Shown: piece after piece, positions 1 to 7,153 of the stretch
Numbering within the stretch: position 1 is the stretch's first letter
How the letters are laid out: each line of letters begins with the position of its first letter
Assembly: GCA_030638455.1 (NCBI GenBank)
Contig: DAOWEP010000104.1
Coordinates: 1-9,265, forward strand
DNA from: Gammaproteobacteria bacterium
GTDB lineage: Bacteria > Pseudomonadota > Gammaproteobacteria > DAOWEP01
Direction of reading: 5' to 3'
Length of the DNA stretch: 9,265 nt
Notes under the pieces: model-generated
Database searches by the model: none
Told to the model about the DNA's origin: nothing
What the model saw: the letters and a program-made list of their open reading frames with translations, nothing else
Position numbers and translations under genes: made by a program

Positions 1-644
1 AACGATACTATTACACGGCCCTCGCCTTTTGTTCCTCGGCGAAAATCTACAGTGGTAATTCCTGGCTGTACCGTTGAAGGTTTTGCCTGCATAGAACTGC
101 CGATCGAAGTGCTATCTGTACTACTTGAACTGGCTACCGATGAAGTCGTACCGCTTCCCAGCGTCAGAATAACCTTGTTTCCGCTGATTTTTGTTTCATA
201 AGGCACCATTTTCTCCAAGTTTAACACTATTCGTGTCCGTCCTTTAGCTTCCACGGCAGTAATGCTCCTGGCCACGCCAACCCCAATACTTTGTCTGCGT
301 TTAGCCAGTCGATTATGTGTATCTGGCAGATCCAGTGCAATTCTGGCCGGGTTATCAATAGTAAAGCTGATCGGTTGTTTTGTAGCTTCTTTGGCAAGGG
401 TTAAAGTAATTTGCACTCGGTCATCAGGCATACTGGCAACACTGATGTCGCTAAGTTCATTTGCCTCATTTGTGGCGGCCAGGGTGTTTCCTGTTAGTGA
501 AAATCCCAGTAGTAGAATGCCTAGCAGGAAGTATTCAATGCCCCTGAATTTAGAAATTAGAAGTTTAGAAACCAGAACATCTTCCATAGATCGCGATGCT
601 ACGGTTACGTTATCAGTCGAGTTTTTGTAGTATTTTGTTATCAT
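1..644 (-). CDS. pilQ: Type IV pilus secretin PilQ, N-terminal part (3' end outside window)
   Basis: PilQ is the outer-membrane secretin through which type IV pili exit. Only the first 214 codons are here; the frame is open to the window edge. A hydrophobic stretch at residues 38-50 followed by L-A-A (55-57) is a Sec signal peptide. It is preceded by an unusually long N-region of about 37 residues. Residues 66-163 look like an AMIN domain, the peptidoglycan-binding module of PilQ proteins, with the typical I-x-F-x-I-x-N-P-x-R-I-x-L-D-L-P run near 92-107. A Ser/Thr-rich linker (164-185) follows, and a second AMIN-like unit begins near V199-D-F-R-R. The start at 644 has a good GGGGGAG ribosome site 8 nt upstream; the next in-frame ATG (587) has none. 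It lies 20 nt after pilP, last of pilM-N-O-P-Q. Identification rests on position plus the AMIN domain; the secretin domain is not visible. Confidence 0.93.
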   Translation of the reverse strand, partial: MITKYYKNSTDNVTVASRSMEDVLVSKLLISKFRGIEYFLLGILLLGFSLTGNTLAATNEANELSDISVASMPDDRVQITLTLAKEATKQPISFTIDNPARIALDLPDTHNRLAKRRQSIGVGVARSITAVEAKGRTRIVLNLEKMVPYETKISGNKVILTLGSGTTSSVASSSSTDSTSIGSSMQAKPSTVQPGITTVDFRRGTKGEGRVIVS

Positions 645-664
645 TATGTACTCTCCCCCTGGGG

Positions 665-1237
665 CTATTCACTTAACGCCATAGTTGCAGGGCGTTCCAT
701 CCAGTCCCCGAGACCATCCGGTGCAATTTCTGTTAATTCAATTTTATTTTCAGTAATCGTTACAATTTTTCCATGATTTTGGCCAAGGTAATTGCCTGGC
801 GTAACCCTGTGTATAGTGCCATCACTGGCCTTGACCAATGCCCACTTTCCTTCCCCTTGCTCCAGGGTACCTACCATCCTCAGAGTATCGAGCGAGAATG
901 CTTCTAGTGCTTCACGTGGGCGTCCCGGGATTGGCTTGGGGCCTTTGCCTGTACCGCCACCTTTTTGTCCAATGGGCCGTGGTCTTTTGGCTGCGAATGG
1001 TTCAAAAGGGTTTCTTAGCTGGGTAGCCTGGTAGTTGAAGGTTTCATGTGGCTTTATTTCTGGCAGCGGTGCTACATGACTCGACTTTGTTGCCTTGGCT
1101 TTTTCAACAAAAGCGGTCAAGTCAGTCATATCACTGCTACAGGCAGCGAGACTAAATACAAGAAATATTGATGACAGCCTGTACAGGAGTCGTGCATATG
1201 TTATTTGGGCTGAATTTTTTGAACCTAAATTCGTCAT
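665..1237 (-). CDS. pilP: Type IV pilus assembly lipoprotein PilP
   Basis: PilP is the periplasmic lipoprotein of the pilus alignment complex; in characterised systems it binds the PilN/PilO heterodimer and touches PilQ. The 190-residue product has a hydrophobic segment at 21-32 ending in a lipobox L30-A-A-C33, so C33 should be lipidated after signal peptidase II cleavage. A disordered N-terminal stretch carries the family signature L-R-N-P-F-E-P-F (about 74-81). Next comes a Gly/Pro/Lys-rich linker (about 84-108) and then the compact beta domain (about 110-185), with L-x-T-L-R-M-V-G-T-L, a W-A-L-V strand and V-x-x-G-N-Y-L-G-x-N-x-G, as usual for PilP. The start at 1237 has only a weak GGAT upstream, but no better in-frame start precedes the lipobox. 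It is 20 nt downstream of pilO and 20 nt upstream of pilQ. Confidence 0.95.
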   Translation of the reverse strand: MTNLGSKNSAQITYARLLYRLSSIFLVFSLAACSSDMTDLTAFVEKAKATKSSHVAPLPEIKPHETFNYQATQLRNPFEPFAAKRPRPIGQKGGGTGKGPKPIPGRPREALEAFSLDTLRMVGTLEQGEGKWALVKASDGTIHRVTPGNYLGQNHGKIVTITENKIELTEIAPDGLGDWMERPATMALSE

Positions 1238-1257
1238 TATCGATATCCGGTAGTCTT

Positions 1258-1881
1258 TTATCTACGCTTTGGTTTCTTCTGCGGAGAAGATTCTTCTTCA
1301 TCCAGGTAACGGTACGTTTTTGCTGTAGCTGACATCATGAGCTTTCCTTGCGCATCATTTTTCTGTAGTGGTGAAATATTAATGTTATGTAAAGTAACAA
1401 TGCGCGGCAGTGCAGCTATCCCGCTTACAAAGTTACCAAACTCATGGTAAGAGCCCTTGACCCTGATTTCGATAGGCAAATCGGCATAAAAATCCTTGCG
1501 GTTTTCTGCCAGCGGTTTGAATAATTCAAATTCCAGTCCGCTTGCCAGTCCTGTTTGTGAAATATCTACCAACAGGGCCGCTACTTCGGTTTTGTTGGGG
1601 AGCTGACGGCTCAGCTTTTTGAAGGAAACCCTCATTTCTTCAAGTTGCTGCTTGAGTTTATCCAGGTTGGCAGCTTTTTTGGCCTTTATCCTTAGCGTGT
1701 CTTTAAGACCTTTTTCTTCAGCTCCAATCTTATCAAGTTGGGCAATCTGGTCTTGTGTATCAAACCAGTAGGCTCCACCAGCTACCAGGATGCATATAAT
1801 TACTACCAGTACCATCTTTACTGGCAGCGGCCAGCTACCAACATTATTAATATCTAGTTCATTAAGCTCTGATAGATCCAT
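1258..1881 (-). CDS. pilO: Type IV pilus inner-membrane protein PilO
   Basis: PilO pairs with PilN in the inner membrane and forms the periplasmic scaffold that links PilM to PilP/PilQ. The 207-residue protein has the expected layout: a short cytoplasmic N-terminus with the W-P-L-P motif (17-20), one transmembrane helix at about 21-39, and a Lys/Glu/Leu-rich coiled coil at about 42-90. A ferredoxin-like periplasmic domain follows at about 95-195, including L-P-I-E-I-x-V-x-G-x-Y-H-x-F-G-x-F, the most recognisable family motif. The tail after residue 195 is acidic then strongly basic (ending K-K-P-K-R-R) and looks unstructured. The ATG directly abuts the pilN stop codon, so translational coupling is likely. 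A weak GAAGAG lies inside the end of pilN. Confidence 0.95.
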   Translation of the reverse strand: MDLSELNELDINNVGSWPLPVKMVLVVIICILVAGGAYWFDTQDQIAQLDKIGAEEKGLKDTLRIKAKKAANLDKLKQQLEEMRVSFKKLSRQLPNKTEVAALLVDISQTGLASGLEFELFKPLAENRKDFYADLPIEIRVKGSYHEFGNFVSGIAALPRIVTLHNINISPLQKNDAQGKLMMSATAKTYRYLDEEESSPQKKPKRR

Positions 1882-2448
1882 TTACATATTCTCTTCTGCT
1901 GCTTTCTTTTTACTAGCCTGGGTAACATTCAAAGTAAAGTTACTGTTCCTCTGGCCTTCTTTTTCAGTAGTTTTGATTACACTGAGTTTCGGACTTGTTA
2001 GCCATTCAGATTTATCAAGCCCCCACATATAGCTGGATACTCTTGCATTTGATTGTGCAACTCCCACCAGGCTTATGGTTCCGCCTTTCTGACTAACCTT
2101 TGTCAGATATACGCCATCCGGAATCGTTTGAACCAGTTCATCAAAAAGATGGACTATCTCAGGCCGACTGCTTTGCAGTTGCTGGATGATATCCAGACGA
2201 GCCTGTAAATTTCTTTTGGTTGATTCCAGTTCGTTAATCTCCTTGATTTTATTGTCCAGGTGCCGTATTTCGCCTGTAAGATAAGTATTCCGACGGGACT
2301 GGTAATCTATCCTGTCTACAAAATAAACGTGTACGCCCGCCATGATTATCCCGGTGCATGCAACTGCAGTACCCAGGATGGTTAAAAAGTTTTTTTGCTT
2401 TTCCGCGCGTAGTTCTTCACGCCAGGGCAGCAGGTTGATGCGCGCCAT
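1882..2448 (-). CDS. pilN: Type IV pilus assembly protein PilN
   Basis: PilN anchors the cytoplasmic actin-like PilM to the inner membrane. The start chosen is the ATG at 2448, giving 188 residues beginning M-A-R-I-N-L-L-P-W-R. This N-terminal I-N-L-L-P-W-R motif is the conserved peptide that docks into PilM in studied homologues. The reading frame can be extended to a TTG at 2457, but that codon sits only 2 nt from the AGGAG, whereas the ATG has it at 11 nt, so the ATG is preferred. A transmembrane helix covers about 21-44 and a coiled coil about 46-92. The remaining periplasmic part contains the ferredoxin-like core with I-P-D-G-V-Y-L-T-K-V near 107-116. The gene begins 1 nt after the pilM stop and ends immediately before the pilO start. 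Confidence 0.95.
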   Translation of the reverse strand: MARINLLPWREELRAEKQKNFLTILGTAVACTGIIMAGVHVYFVDRIDYQSRRNTYLTGEIRHLDNKIKEINELESTKRNLQARLDIIQQLQSSRPEIVHLFDELVQTIPDGVYLTKVSQKGGTISLVGVAQSNARVSSYMWGLDKSEWLTSPKLSVIKTTEKEGQRNSNFTLNVTQASKKKAAEENM

Positions 2449-2449
2449 C

Positions 2450-3514
2450 TTAGTCAAAGCTCCTTAAAGCAAGTCCGCAGGCTATCATTAATGCGGGAGC
2501 ATCATTACTCAATGTTTGTGGTTTTACCTTGCTGGAAAGCGACATATTGGCAAAAGGGTTTGCGATGCTGGTTGTTGTTCCAATTTTTGATTCAATCAGC
2601 TCATCTGCACCTGCGATAGATGAACTTCCACCTGCCATCACGATATGGTCAACACTGTTAAATTGACTTGAAGAGAAAAAGAACTGCAAAGACCGGCTAA
2701 CCTGTTGTGACATAGCATCTTTGAAAGGGTCCAGTACTTCAGATGCATAATTATCCGGTAGTCCGCCCTGGCGTTTTGCCATCCCGGCTTCTTCATAAGA
2801 TAAACCGTAGCGGCGCATGATTTCTTCTGTTAGCTGCTTGCCCCCAAACACCTGTTCACGCGTATATATAATCTTCAGATCATGTAACACATTTAGTGTT
2901 GTCATGGTGGCACCGATATCCACGACCGCAATAGTCTGGTCTTTTCCTCCGCCTGGCAGCTGTTCTGCTACATATGCAAAGGCATTTTCCAGTGCGTAGG
3001 CTTCTACATCTACTATTTTTGCAATTAAACCACCAATTTCAAGTGCGGCTACCCGCATATCTACATTTTCGCTTCTTGATGCTGCGAGCAATACATCAAC
3101 GGCCTCAGGGTTCTTGTCGGAGGGGCCTAGTACTTCAAAATCAAGATTTACTTCTTCCAATGGGTATGGGATATACTGGTCGGCCTCGAGTTCGATCTGG
3201 CCTTCCATTTCATCATCTTTTAATGATGCATTCATTGTAATTATTTTGGTGATTACTGAAGATCCAGCAACAGCAACCGCGGCTTGTTTGGTGCGTGTTC
3301 CCGAGCGTTTTACAGCTCGTCTGATGCTTTCGCCAACAGCCTCAACATCCGCGATATTCTTTTCAACCACAGAGTTAGGTGGCAGAGCTTCTACCGCGTA
3401 ACTTTCAACCCGTAAGCGGCCTCCACCACTACTGCTCAGCTCCAGCAGTTTTACCGCAGTTGAGCTGATATCAAGACCAAGAAGGGTGGGATTTTTCCCT
3501 GAAAATAACCCCAT
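2450..3514 (-). CDS. pilM: Type IV pilus assembly ATPase-like protein PilM (actin fold)
   Basis: PilM is a cytoplasmic actin/FtsA-like protein that binds ATP and the N-terminal tail of PilN, connecting the pilus motor region to the membrane scaffold. The 354-residue product is normal family length. Visible actin-fold nucleotide motifs are phosphate-1 at about 13-18 (G-L-D-I-S-S), phosphate-2 at about 197-205 (V-V-D-I-G-A-T) and the adenosine motif at about 293-297 (M-A-G-G-S). The region E-x-E-A-D-Q-Y-I-P-Y-P (about 108-118) is also typical of PilM. The start M-G-L-F matches the family; an AAGGA lies 11 nt upstream in a very A-rich leader that should be unstructured. It is the first gene of the pilMNOPQ operon and follows the promoter at 3569-3597. 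Nothing is truncated or altered. Confidence 0.97.
   Translation of the reverse strand: MGLFSGKNPTLLGLDISSTAVKLLELSSSGGGRLRVESYAVEALPPNSVVEKNIADVEAVGESIRRAVKRSGTRTKQAAVAVAGSSVITKIITMNASLKDDEMEGQIELEADQYIPYPLEEVNLDFEVLGPSDKNPEAVDVLLAASRSENVDMRVAALEIGGLIAKIVDVEAYALENAFAYVAEQLPGGGKDQTIAVVDIGATMTTLNVLHDLKIIYTREQVFGGKQLTEEIMRRYGLSYEEAGMAKRQGGLPDNYASEVLDPFKDAMSQQVSRSLQFFFSSSQFNSVDHIVMAGGSSSIAGADELIESKIGTTTSIANPFANMSLSSKVKPQTLSNDAPALMIACGLALRSFD
2460..2464 (-). promoter_or_regulatory. Ribosome binding site of pilN
   Basis: AGGAG on the minus strand, inside the last codons of pilM. It lies 11 nt before the ATG at 2448 and only 2 nt before the upstream TTG, which favours the ATG as the pilN start. The overlap with pilM suggests coupled translation of the two genes. 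Confidence 0.75.
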
Positions 3515-3568
3515 TATTTATTTTTTCCTTTTTTTTCTCGTGCTTATGGCGATAATATGCCTAGTAAC

Positions 3569-3597
3569 ATTAAATGCCATGGACAAGCCTTTGTCAA
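3569..3597 (-). promoter_or_regulatory. Sigma70-type promoter of the pilMNOPQ operon
   Basis: Minus strand: a perfect -35 TTGACA (3597-3592), a 17-nt spacer and a 5-of-6 -10 TTTAAT (3574-3569). Transcription would start near 3562, giving a leader of about 48 nt before the pilM ATG. This is the best-scoring promoter by eye in the window. Spacing and hexamers are read directly; activity is inferred. Confidence 0.7.
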
Positions 3598-3701
3598 CCA
3601 AGTGCCTTCCACTGGAATTTATAGTATCTTGCCCTAGATTATCGTCGGATCAGGCATTTTCTTTAACTCTATTAGAGTTTATTGATATTTATGTATAGTA
3701 G

Positions 3702-3730
3702 TTGACAATTAATATTGTATTTATGAGTAT
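3702..3730 (+). promoter_or_regulatory. Possible ponA promoter
   Basis: A perfect -35 TTGACA (3702-3707) is followed after 17 nt by a weak -10 GAGTAT (3725-3730, 3 of 6). An alternative is TTGCAG (3752-3757) with CATTAT (3775-3780), also spaced 17 nt. The first has the better -35, the second the better -10. Either would give a ponA leader of roughly 60-110 nt. Confidence 0.4.
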
Positions 3731-3802
3731 TTTTGTGTGAAGTATTGTAGATTGCAGCACACTTTTCCATATTCCATTATTGGAGCCCTGTTTTCCTATT
3801 TT

Positions 3803-3820
3803 AACTATTTTTTTATAGTT
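3803..3820. repeat. AT-rich inverted repeat in the ponA leader
   Basis: AACTAT (3803-3808), six T residues, then ATAGTT (3815-3820): a perfect 6-bp inverted repeat 26 nt before the ponA start. It could be a protein-binding site or a weak RNA hairpin. In such AT-rich sequence it may also be chance. Confidence 0.3.
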
Positions 3821-3846
3821 TTTATGGCCAGAAATAACCATAACAA

Positions 3847-6378
3847 ATGAAGAGATTTTTTAGATTTCTACGATTCATATTGACCGTGCTTTTTGGTGCG
3901 GTAACAGCAGGAGTATTGCTTATCGCTGCTGTGTATCTTTATCTCGCACCAAATTTACCTTCTATTGAAAGCCTTAAGGAAATTCAGCTACAGGTTCCTT
4001 TGCGTGTCTACACTACAGATGGCCTGTTAATGGCTGAATTCGGAGAAAAGAGACGTACCCCTGTCAAATATGCCGATGTTCCAGAACAGATGTCCAATGC
4101 TTTTCTGGCCGCTGAAGATGACAGGTTCTTTTCCCATCCTGGTGTCGACTATCATGGGCTATTACGTGCTGCACTACATTTGATCCGAACCGGTGAAAAA
4201 GGGCAAGGCGGTAGTACGATTACCATGCAGGTGGCACGAAACTTTTTTCTGACCAGGGAAAAAACGTTTTTGCGAAAATTTAATGAAATTTTCCTTGCCC
4301 TGAAGATAGAGCGTGAACTAAGTAAACAGGAAATACTGGAGTTGTATTTTAATAAGATCTATCTTGGTCACCGATCATACGGGGTGCAGGCTGCAGCACA
4401 GGTTTATTATGGTAAAACTATAGATGCCTTAAGTCTTGCCCAGACAGCGATGATAGCAGGACTGCCTAAAGCCCCTTCACGATACAATCCTATTGTAAGC
4501 CCCGAGCGTGCGCTTTCACGTCGAGATTACGTGTTGGGGCGTATGATAAAGCTGGGTTTTATCAGTGATGATGAGTACATGCAGGCGCGAGAAGAAAGCA
4601 TAACGGCCAAATGGCATGGGCTAATGGTTGAAGTAGAGGCCCCGTATGTGGCTGAGATGGTTCGTGCGGATATGGTTCGTAGATATAGTGATGATGCTTA
4701 TACTGCAGGGTATCGCGTAGTGACCACCATCGATAGCGAGCAACAGCAGGCAGCACGGCATGCACTTCGTAATGCGCTGATCGAATATGATCGTCGCCAT
4801 GGTTATCGGGGTTCATCACGAAGAATAGTTGTAGAAGCAGAAGATATTATGTCTGCCGACAGTCATCAGCTTAACGAACTGGATGAGATATTAAAGGCAA
4901 TCTCTGTAGTGGGGGGATTAAGGCCGGCAGTAGTAACATCTGTCCAGGAACATGAAGCAAGGGTATATCTGGGTGGAATAGAGGAGGCCTTATTAGGCTG
5001 GGAAAGCCTTAAATGGGCAAGACCCTTTATTAGTGATACACAACGCGGCCCCAAACCAAAAGTTGCGTCCGAAATATTGCAGCCTGGTGATATTGTTTAT
5101 TTACAGGAAACCGGGGATGAGCAACATTGGCGATTGGCACAGGTTCCTACGGTAGCGGGAGCCCTGGTTGCAGTAAAACCGGAAGACGGTGCCATTACAG
5201 CACTTGTTGGAGGCTTTGATTTTTCTCTAAGTAAATTTAACCGCGTAGTACAGGCGCATCGTCAGCCGGGGTCAAACTTTAAACCTTTTATTTACTCTGC
5301 GGCTCTGAACAGGGGCTATACAACCGCGACCCTGATTAATGATGCACCTGTTGTTTTTGAGGATCCGGCACTTGAAAATACATGGAGACCGGAGAATTAT
5401 AGTGGGAAATTTTTTGGTCCCACGAGGCTACGTGAGGCATTAATAAAGTCGAGGAACCTTGTTTCTATCCGGTTGTTACGTGCCATAGGCGTCAAATACG
5501 CGATAAATTATGCCTCCAGGTTTGGATTTCCGGATACAGCACTACCAAGAAATTTATCGCTGGCACTTGGTAGTGGTTCAGTTACACCACTGCAACTGGC
5601 ATCCGCATACACGGCCTTTGCAAACGGAGGGTTCAAGGTGGAATCCCATTTTATATCACGTATAGAAAGTAGTAATGGAGAGATTTTATATCAAGCAAAC
5701 CCGCTTACTGCCTGTATCCCATGTGAAAAGGATCTTGTTGAGGGTGTTTTAGCATCAGATGTAGGGCAGCCTGTGCAGCCTCCCGATACAGGCCATATTG
5801 TTGATGCAAGTATTGATGTGTCCGGTGCTTTACCCGAAGAAAATGAGTTGAATGACCAGATTCCACCCAGGCTTGCTGAGCGAATTCTGGATCCGCAAAA
5901 TGTGTATTTGACCTATTCACTAATGAGAGATGTAATTAACCGGGGAACGGGCAGGAAAGCAAAGAAACTCGGGCGTAGTGACCTTGCGGGTAAAACCGGT
6001 ACAACCAATGATCAGCGTGATGCCTGGTTCTCAGGATTTAATGCAGACCTTGTGACTACAGCCTGGGTTGGTTTTGATCAGGTACGTTCACTCGGGAATC
6101 GTGAAACAGGTGGTCGGGCTGCCTTGCCAATGTGGATAGAATTTATGGGTAAAGCGCTTAAGGGAAAACCCGAGGCACCTCTTGAGCAGCCGCCCGGACT
6201 GGTTACTGTTAAAATTGATCCAAAAACCGGACAACTGGCGGATAGTCGTACTCCAAATGCAATATTTGAGATATTTCGTTCTGGCCGGATACCCAAGATA
6301 CTAACAGAAGGTGATAAGTCAAGGTCACCAGATGGTGTATCTGGTAGCAAACAAAGTGTTCCTGAGCAGATCTTCTAA
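3847..6378 (+). CDS. ponA: Penicillin-binding protein 1A, bifunctional glycosyltransferase/transpeptidase
   Basis: This class A PBP polymerises and cross-links peptidoglycan from lipid II at the outer face of the inner membrane. The 843 residues match the family (E. coli PBP1A about 850). Order: membrane anchor at about 9-33; GT51 glycosyltransferase at about 55-230, with catalytic E90 in E-D-D-R-F-F-S-H-P-G, the G-G-S-T-I-T-M-Q motif (121-128) and E-I-L-E-L-Y-F-N-K-I-Y-L-G (162-174). An OB-like insert (about 320-435) precedes the transpeptidase, with S476-N-F-K479 (acyl-enzyme serine), S535-R-N537 and K716-T-G-T719. A Pro/Asp/Glu-rich insertion lies at about 627-675. The only two cysteines of the protein form C623-x-x-C626. 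The start gives the typical short basic N-terminus before the membrane helix, yet no clear Shine-Dalgarno precedes it. No terminator is seen after the stop. The symbol mrcA is also used for this gene. Confidence 0.97.
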   Translation: MKRFFRFLRFILTVLFGAVTAGVLLIAAVYLYLAPNLPSIESLKEIQLQVPLRVYTTDGLLMAEFGEKRRTPVKYADVPEQMSNAFLAAEDDRFFSHPGVDYHGLLRAALHLIRTGEKGQGGSTITMQVARNFFLTREKTFLRKFNEIFLALKIERELSKQEILELYFNKIYLGHRSYGVQAAAQVYYGKTIDALSLAQTAMIAGLPKAPSRYNPIVSPERALSRRDYVLGRMIKLGFISDDEYMQAREESITAKWHGLMVEVEAPYVAEMVRADMVRRYSDDAYTAGYRVVTTIDSEQQQAARHALRNALIEYDRRHGYRGSSRRIVVEAEDIMSADSHQLNELDEILKAISVVGGLRPAVVTSVQEHEARVYLGGIEEALLGWESLKWARPFISDTQRGPKPKVASEILQPGDIVYLQETGDEQHWRLAQVPTVAGALVAVKPEDGAITALVGGFDFSLSKFNRVVQAHRQPGSNFKPFIYSAALNRGYTTATLINDAPVVFEDPALENTWRPENYSGKFFGPTRLREALIKSRNLVSIRLLRAIGVKYAINYASRFGFPDTALPRNLSLALGSGSVTPLQLASAYTAFANGGFKVESHFISRIESSNGEILYQANPLTACIPCEKDLVEGVLASDVGQPVQPPDTGHIVDASIDVSGALPEENELNDQIPPRLAERILDPQNVYLTYSLMRDVINRGTGRKAKKLGRSDLAGKTGTTNDQRDAWFSGFNADLVTTAWVGFDQVRSLGNRETGGRAALPMWIEFMGKALKGKPEAPLEQPPGLVTVKIDPKTGQLADSRTPNAIFEIFRSGRIPKILTEGDKSRSPDGVSGSKQSVPEQIF

Positions 6379-6450
6379 AAAGCATATCAGGGAATCGGTA
6401 GTCGGAAACATATAATTAAGGAACCTCCGAATAAGTCATGAACGAATATC

Positions 6451-6478
6451 TTGAGTCTAAATCTTTCAACTGATTAAT
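6451..6478 (+). promoter_or_regulatory. Possible weak promoter upstream of the unknown gene
   Basis: TTGAGT (6451-6456) and ATTAAT (6473-6478) are spaced by 16 nt; each matches 4 of 6 consensus positions. The 125 bp between ponA and the next gene contain no terminator hairpin, so transcription from ponA is an equal alternative. Confidence 0.25.
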
Positions 6479-6503
6479 CTAGGTTAAAGTTAGAAGTACA
6501 ATC

Positions 6504-7109
6504 ATGCGCCATACCAAAGAGCAACAGATGAGACAGAGGCTTGCCATGGAGGCAGCGAGAATAATTGCTGAGAGCGGAAATCAGGATTATCAGTCAGCAA
6601 AAAGAAAGGCGGCCGCTCATTTAGGCGCACCTGATACACGGAACCTGCCCCGTAATTCTGAGATTGAACAGGCACTTTCGGAACATCATCGTTTATTTCA
6701 TTCTGAAAGCCAGCCAGAAAAGTTGAGAGAGTTACGTAAAACGGCTACCGAAGCCATGAACATGTTACGGGACTTCCGGCCACGCCTTGTGGGTATGGTA
6801 TTAAATGGTACGGCGGGCAAACATTCAAATATTGAATTACATTTGTTTGCTGACCAGCCAGAGCAAGTCAGTTTTTTTCTTATAGACCGAAATATTCCTT
6901 TTCAGGAAGGAGATAAGCGGGTAAAGAGTACACGCGAGGAACAATCTGTGTATCCGACGTATCGTTTCATGGCTGGTGATATACCGGTGATTCTGATCGT
7001 ATTTCCGCTAGAAGGGCTACGTCATCCAGCGCTTAGCGCTGTTGATGGTAAGCCTATGCAACGTGCTAATCTTGAAGAAGTGGAAGTGTTGTTAAAGCTT
7101 AAATATTAA
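6504..7109 (+). CDS. Conserved protein of unknown function, faintly nucleotidyltransferase-like
   Basis: I do not know a function. The 201-residue soluble protein has no signal peptide or membrane helix. Residues 9-41 form an Arg/Ala-rich helical region (R-Q-R-L-A-M-E-A-A-R-I-I-A, then A-K-R-K-A-A-A-H-L-G), followed by A-P-D-T-R-N-L-P-R-N (42-51). I recall this pattern from uncharacterised proteobacterial proteins. A second helical stretch (about 52-90) leads into F-R-P-R-L-V-G-M-V-L-N-G-T (91-103) and H-S-N-I-E-L-H-L-F-A-D (107-117). This resembles the G-S...S-D-I-D-L active site of minimal nucleotidyltransferases, but with N109 and E111 where two metal-binding Asp are expected, so catalysis is doubtful. 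The C-terminus (about 160-185) has a hydrophobic strand and D-G-K-P-M-Q-R-A. Start 6504 has AGAAG 7 nt upstream; M9 (6528) is a possible alternative. It converges with mdh, 44 nt away, with no visible terminator between. Confidence 0.8.
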   Translation: MRHTKEQQMRQRLAMEAARIIAESGNQDYQSAKRKAAAHLGAPDTRNLPRNSEIEQALSEHHRLFHSESQPEKLRELRKTATEAMNMLRDFRPRLVGMVLNGTAGKHSNIELHLFADQPEQVSFFLIDRNIPFQEGDKRVKSTREEQSVYPTYRFMAGDIPVILIVFPLEGLRHPALSAVDGKPMQRANLEEVEVLLKLKY

Positions 7110-7153
7110 TATCCAGTATTTCTTTTTCAATATGTTTGCAGGAAGGGGCGATT

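Larger units (their letters stand above)
3515..3846. other. Divergent AT-rich regulatory spacer between pilM and ponA
   Basis: These 332 bases hold no convincing gene. The left third carries the pilM promoter and its A-rich leader. The centre (about 3650-3735) is very AT-rich and contains a consensus -35 facing ponA, overlapped by the short inverted repeat ACAAT/ATTGT (3705-3718). The right end has a 6-bp AT-rich inverted repeat (3803-3820) and a ponA leader without an obvious ribosome site. No riboswitch-like or terminator-like structure was recognised. Divergent pilM/ponA arrangement is, from memory, common in gammaproteobacteria. Confidence 0.7.

Noticed and set aside
262..630. A 122-codon plus-strand frame opposite pilQ
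   Set aside because: It is antisense to the clear PilQ signal peptide and AMIN domain, and its translation shows no recognisable domain.
2449..2457. TTG start for pilN overlapping the pilM stop
   Set aside because: It lies only 2 nt from the AGGAG, and PilN proteins begin with M-A-R-I-N-L-L-P-W-R.
6438..6473. An 11-codon ORF (M-N-E-Y-L-E-S-K-S-F-N) between ponA and the unknown gene
   Set aside because: Too short and without a convincing ribosome site or other support; AT-rich spacers give such ORFs by chance.
7103..7112. ATATTAATAT palindrome at the end of the unknown gene
   Set aside because: Pure A/T 10-mer overlapping a stop codon, easily explained by chance, and no terminator-like stem between the convergent genes.
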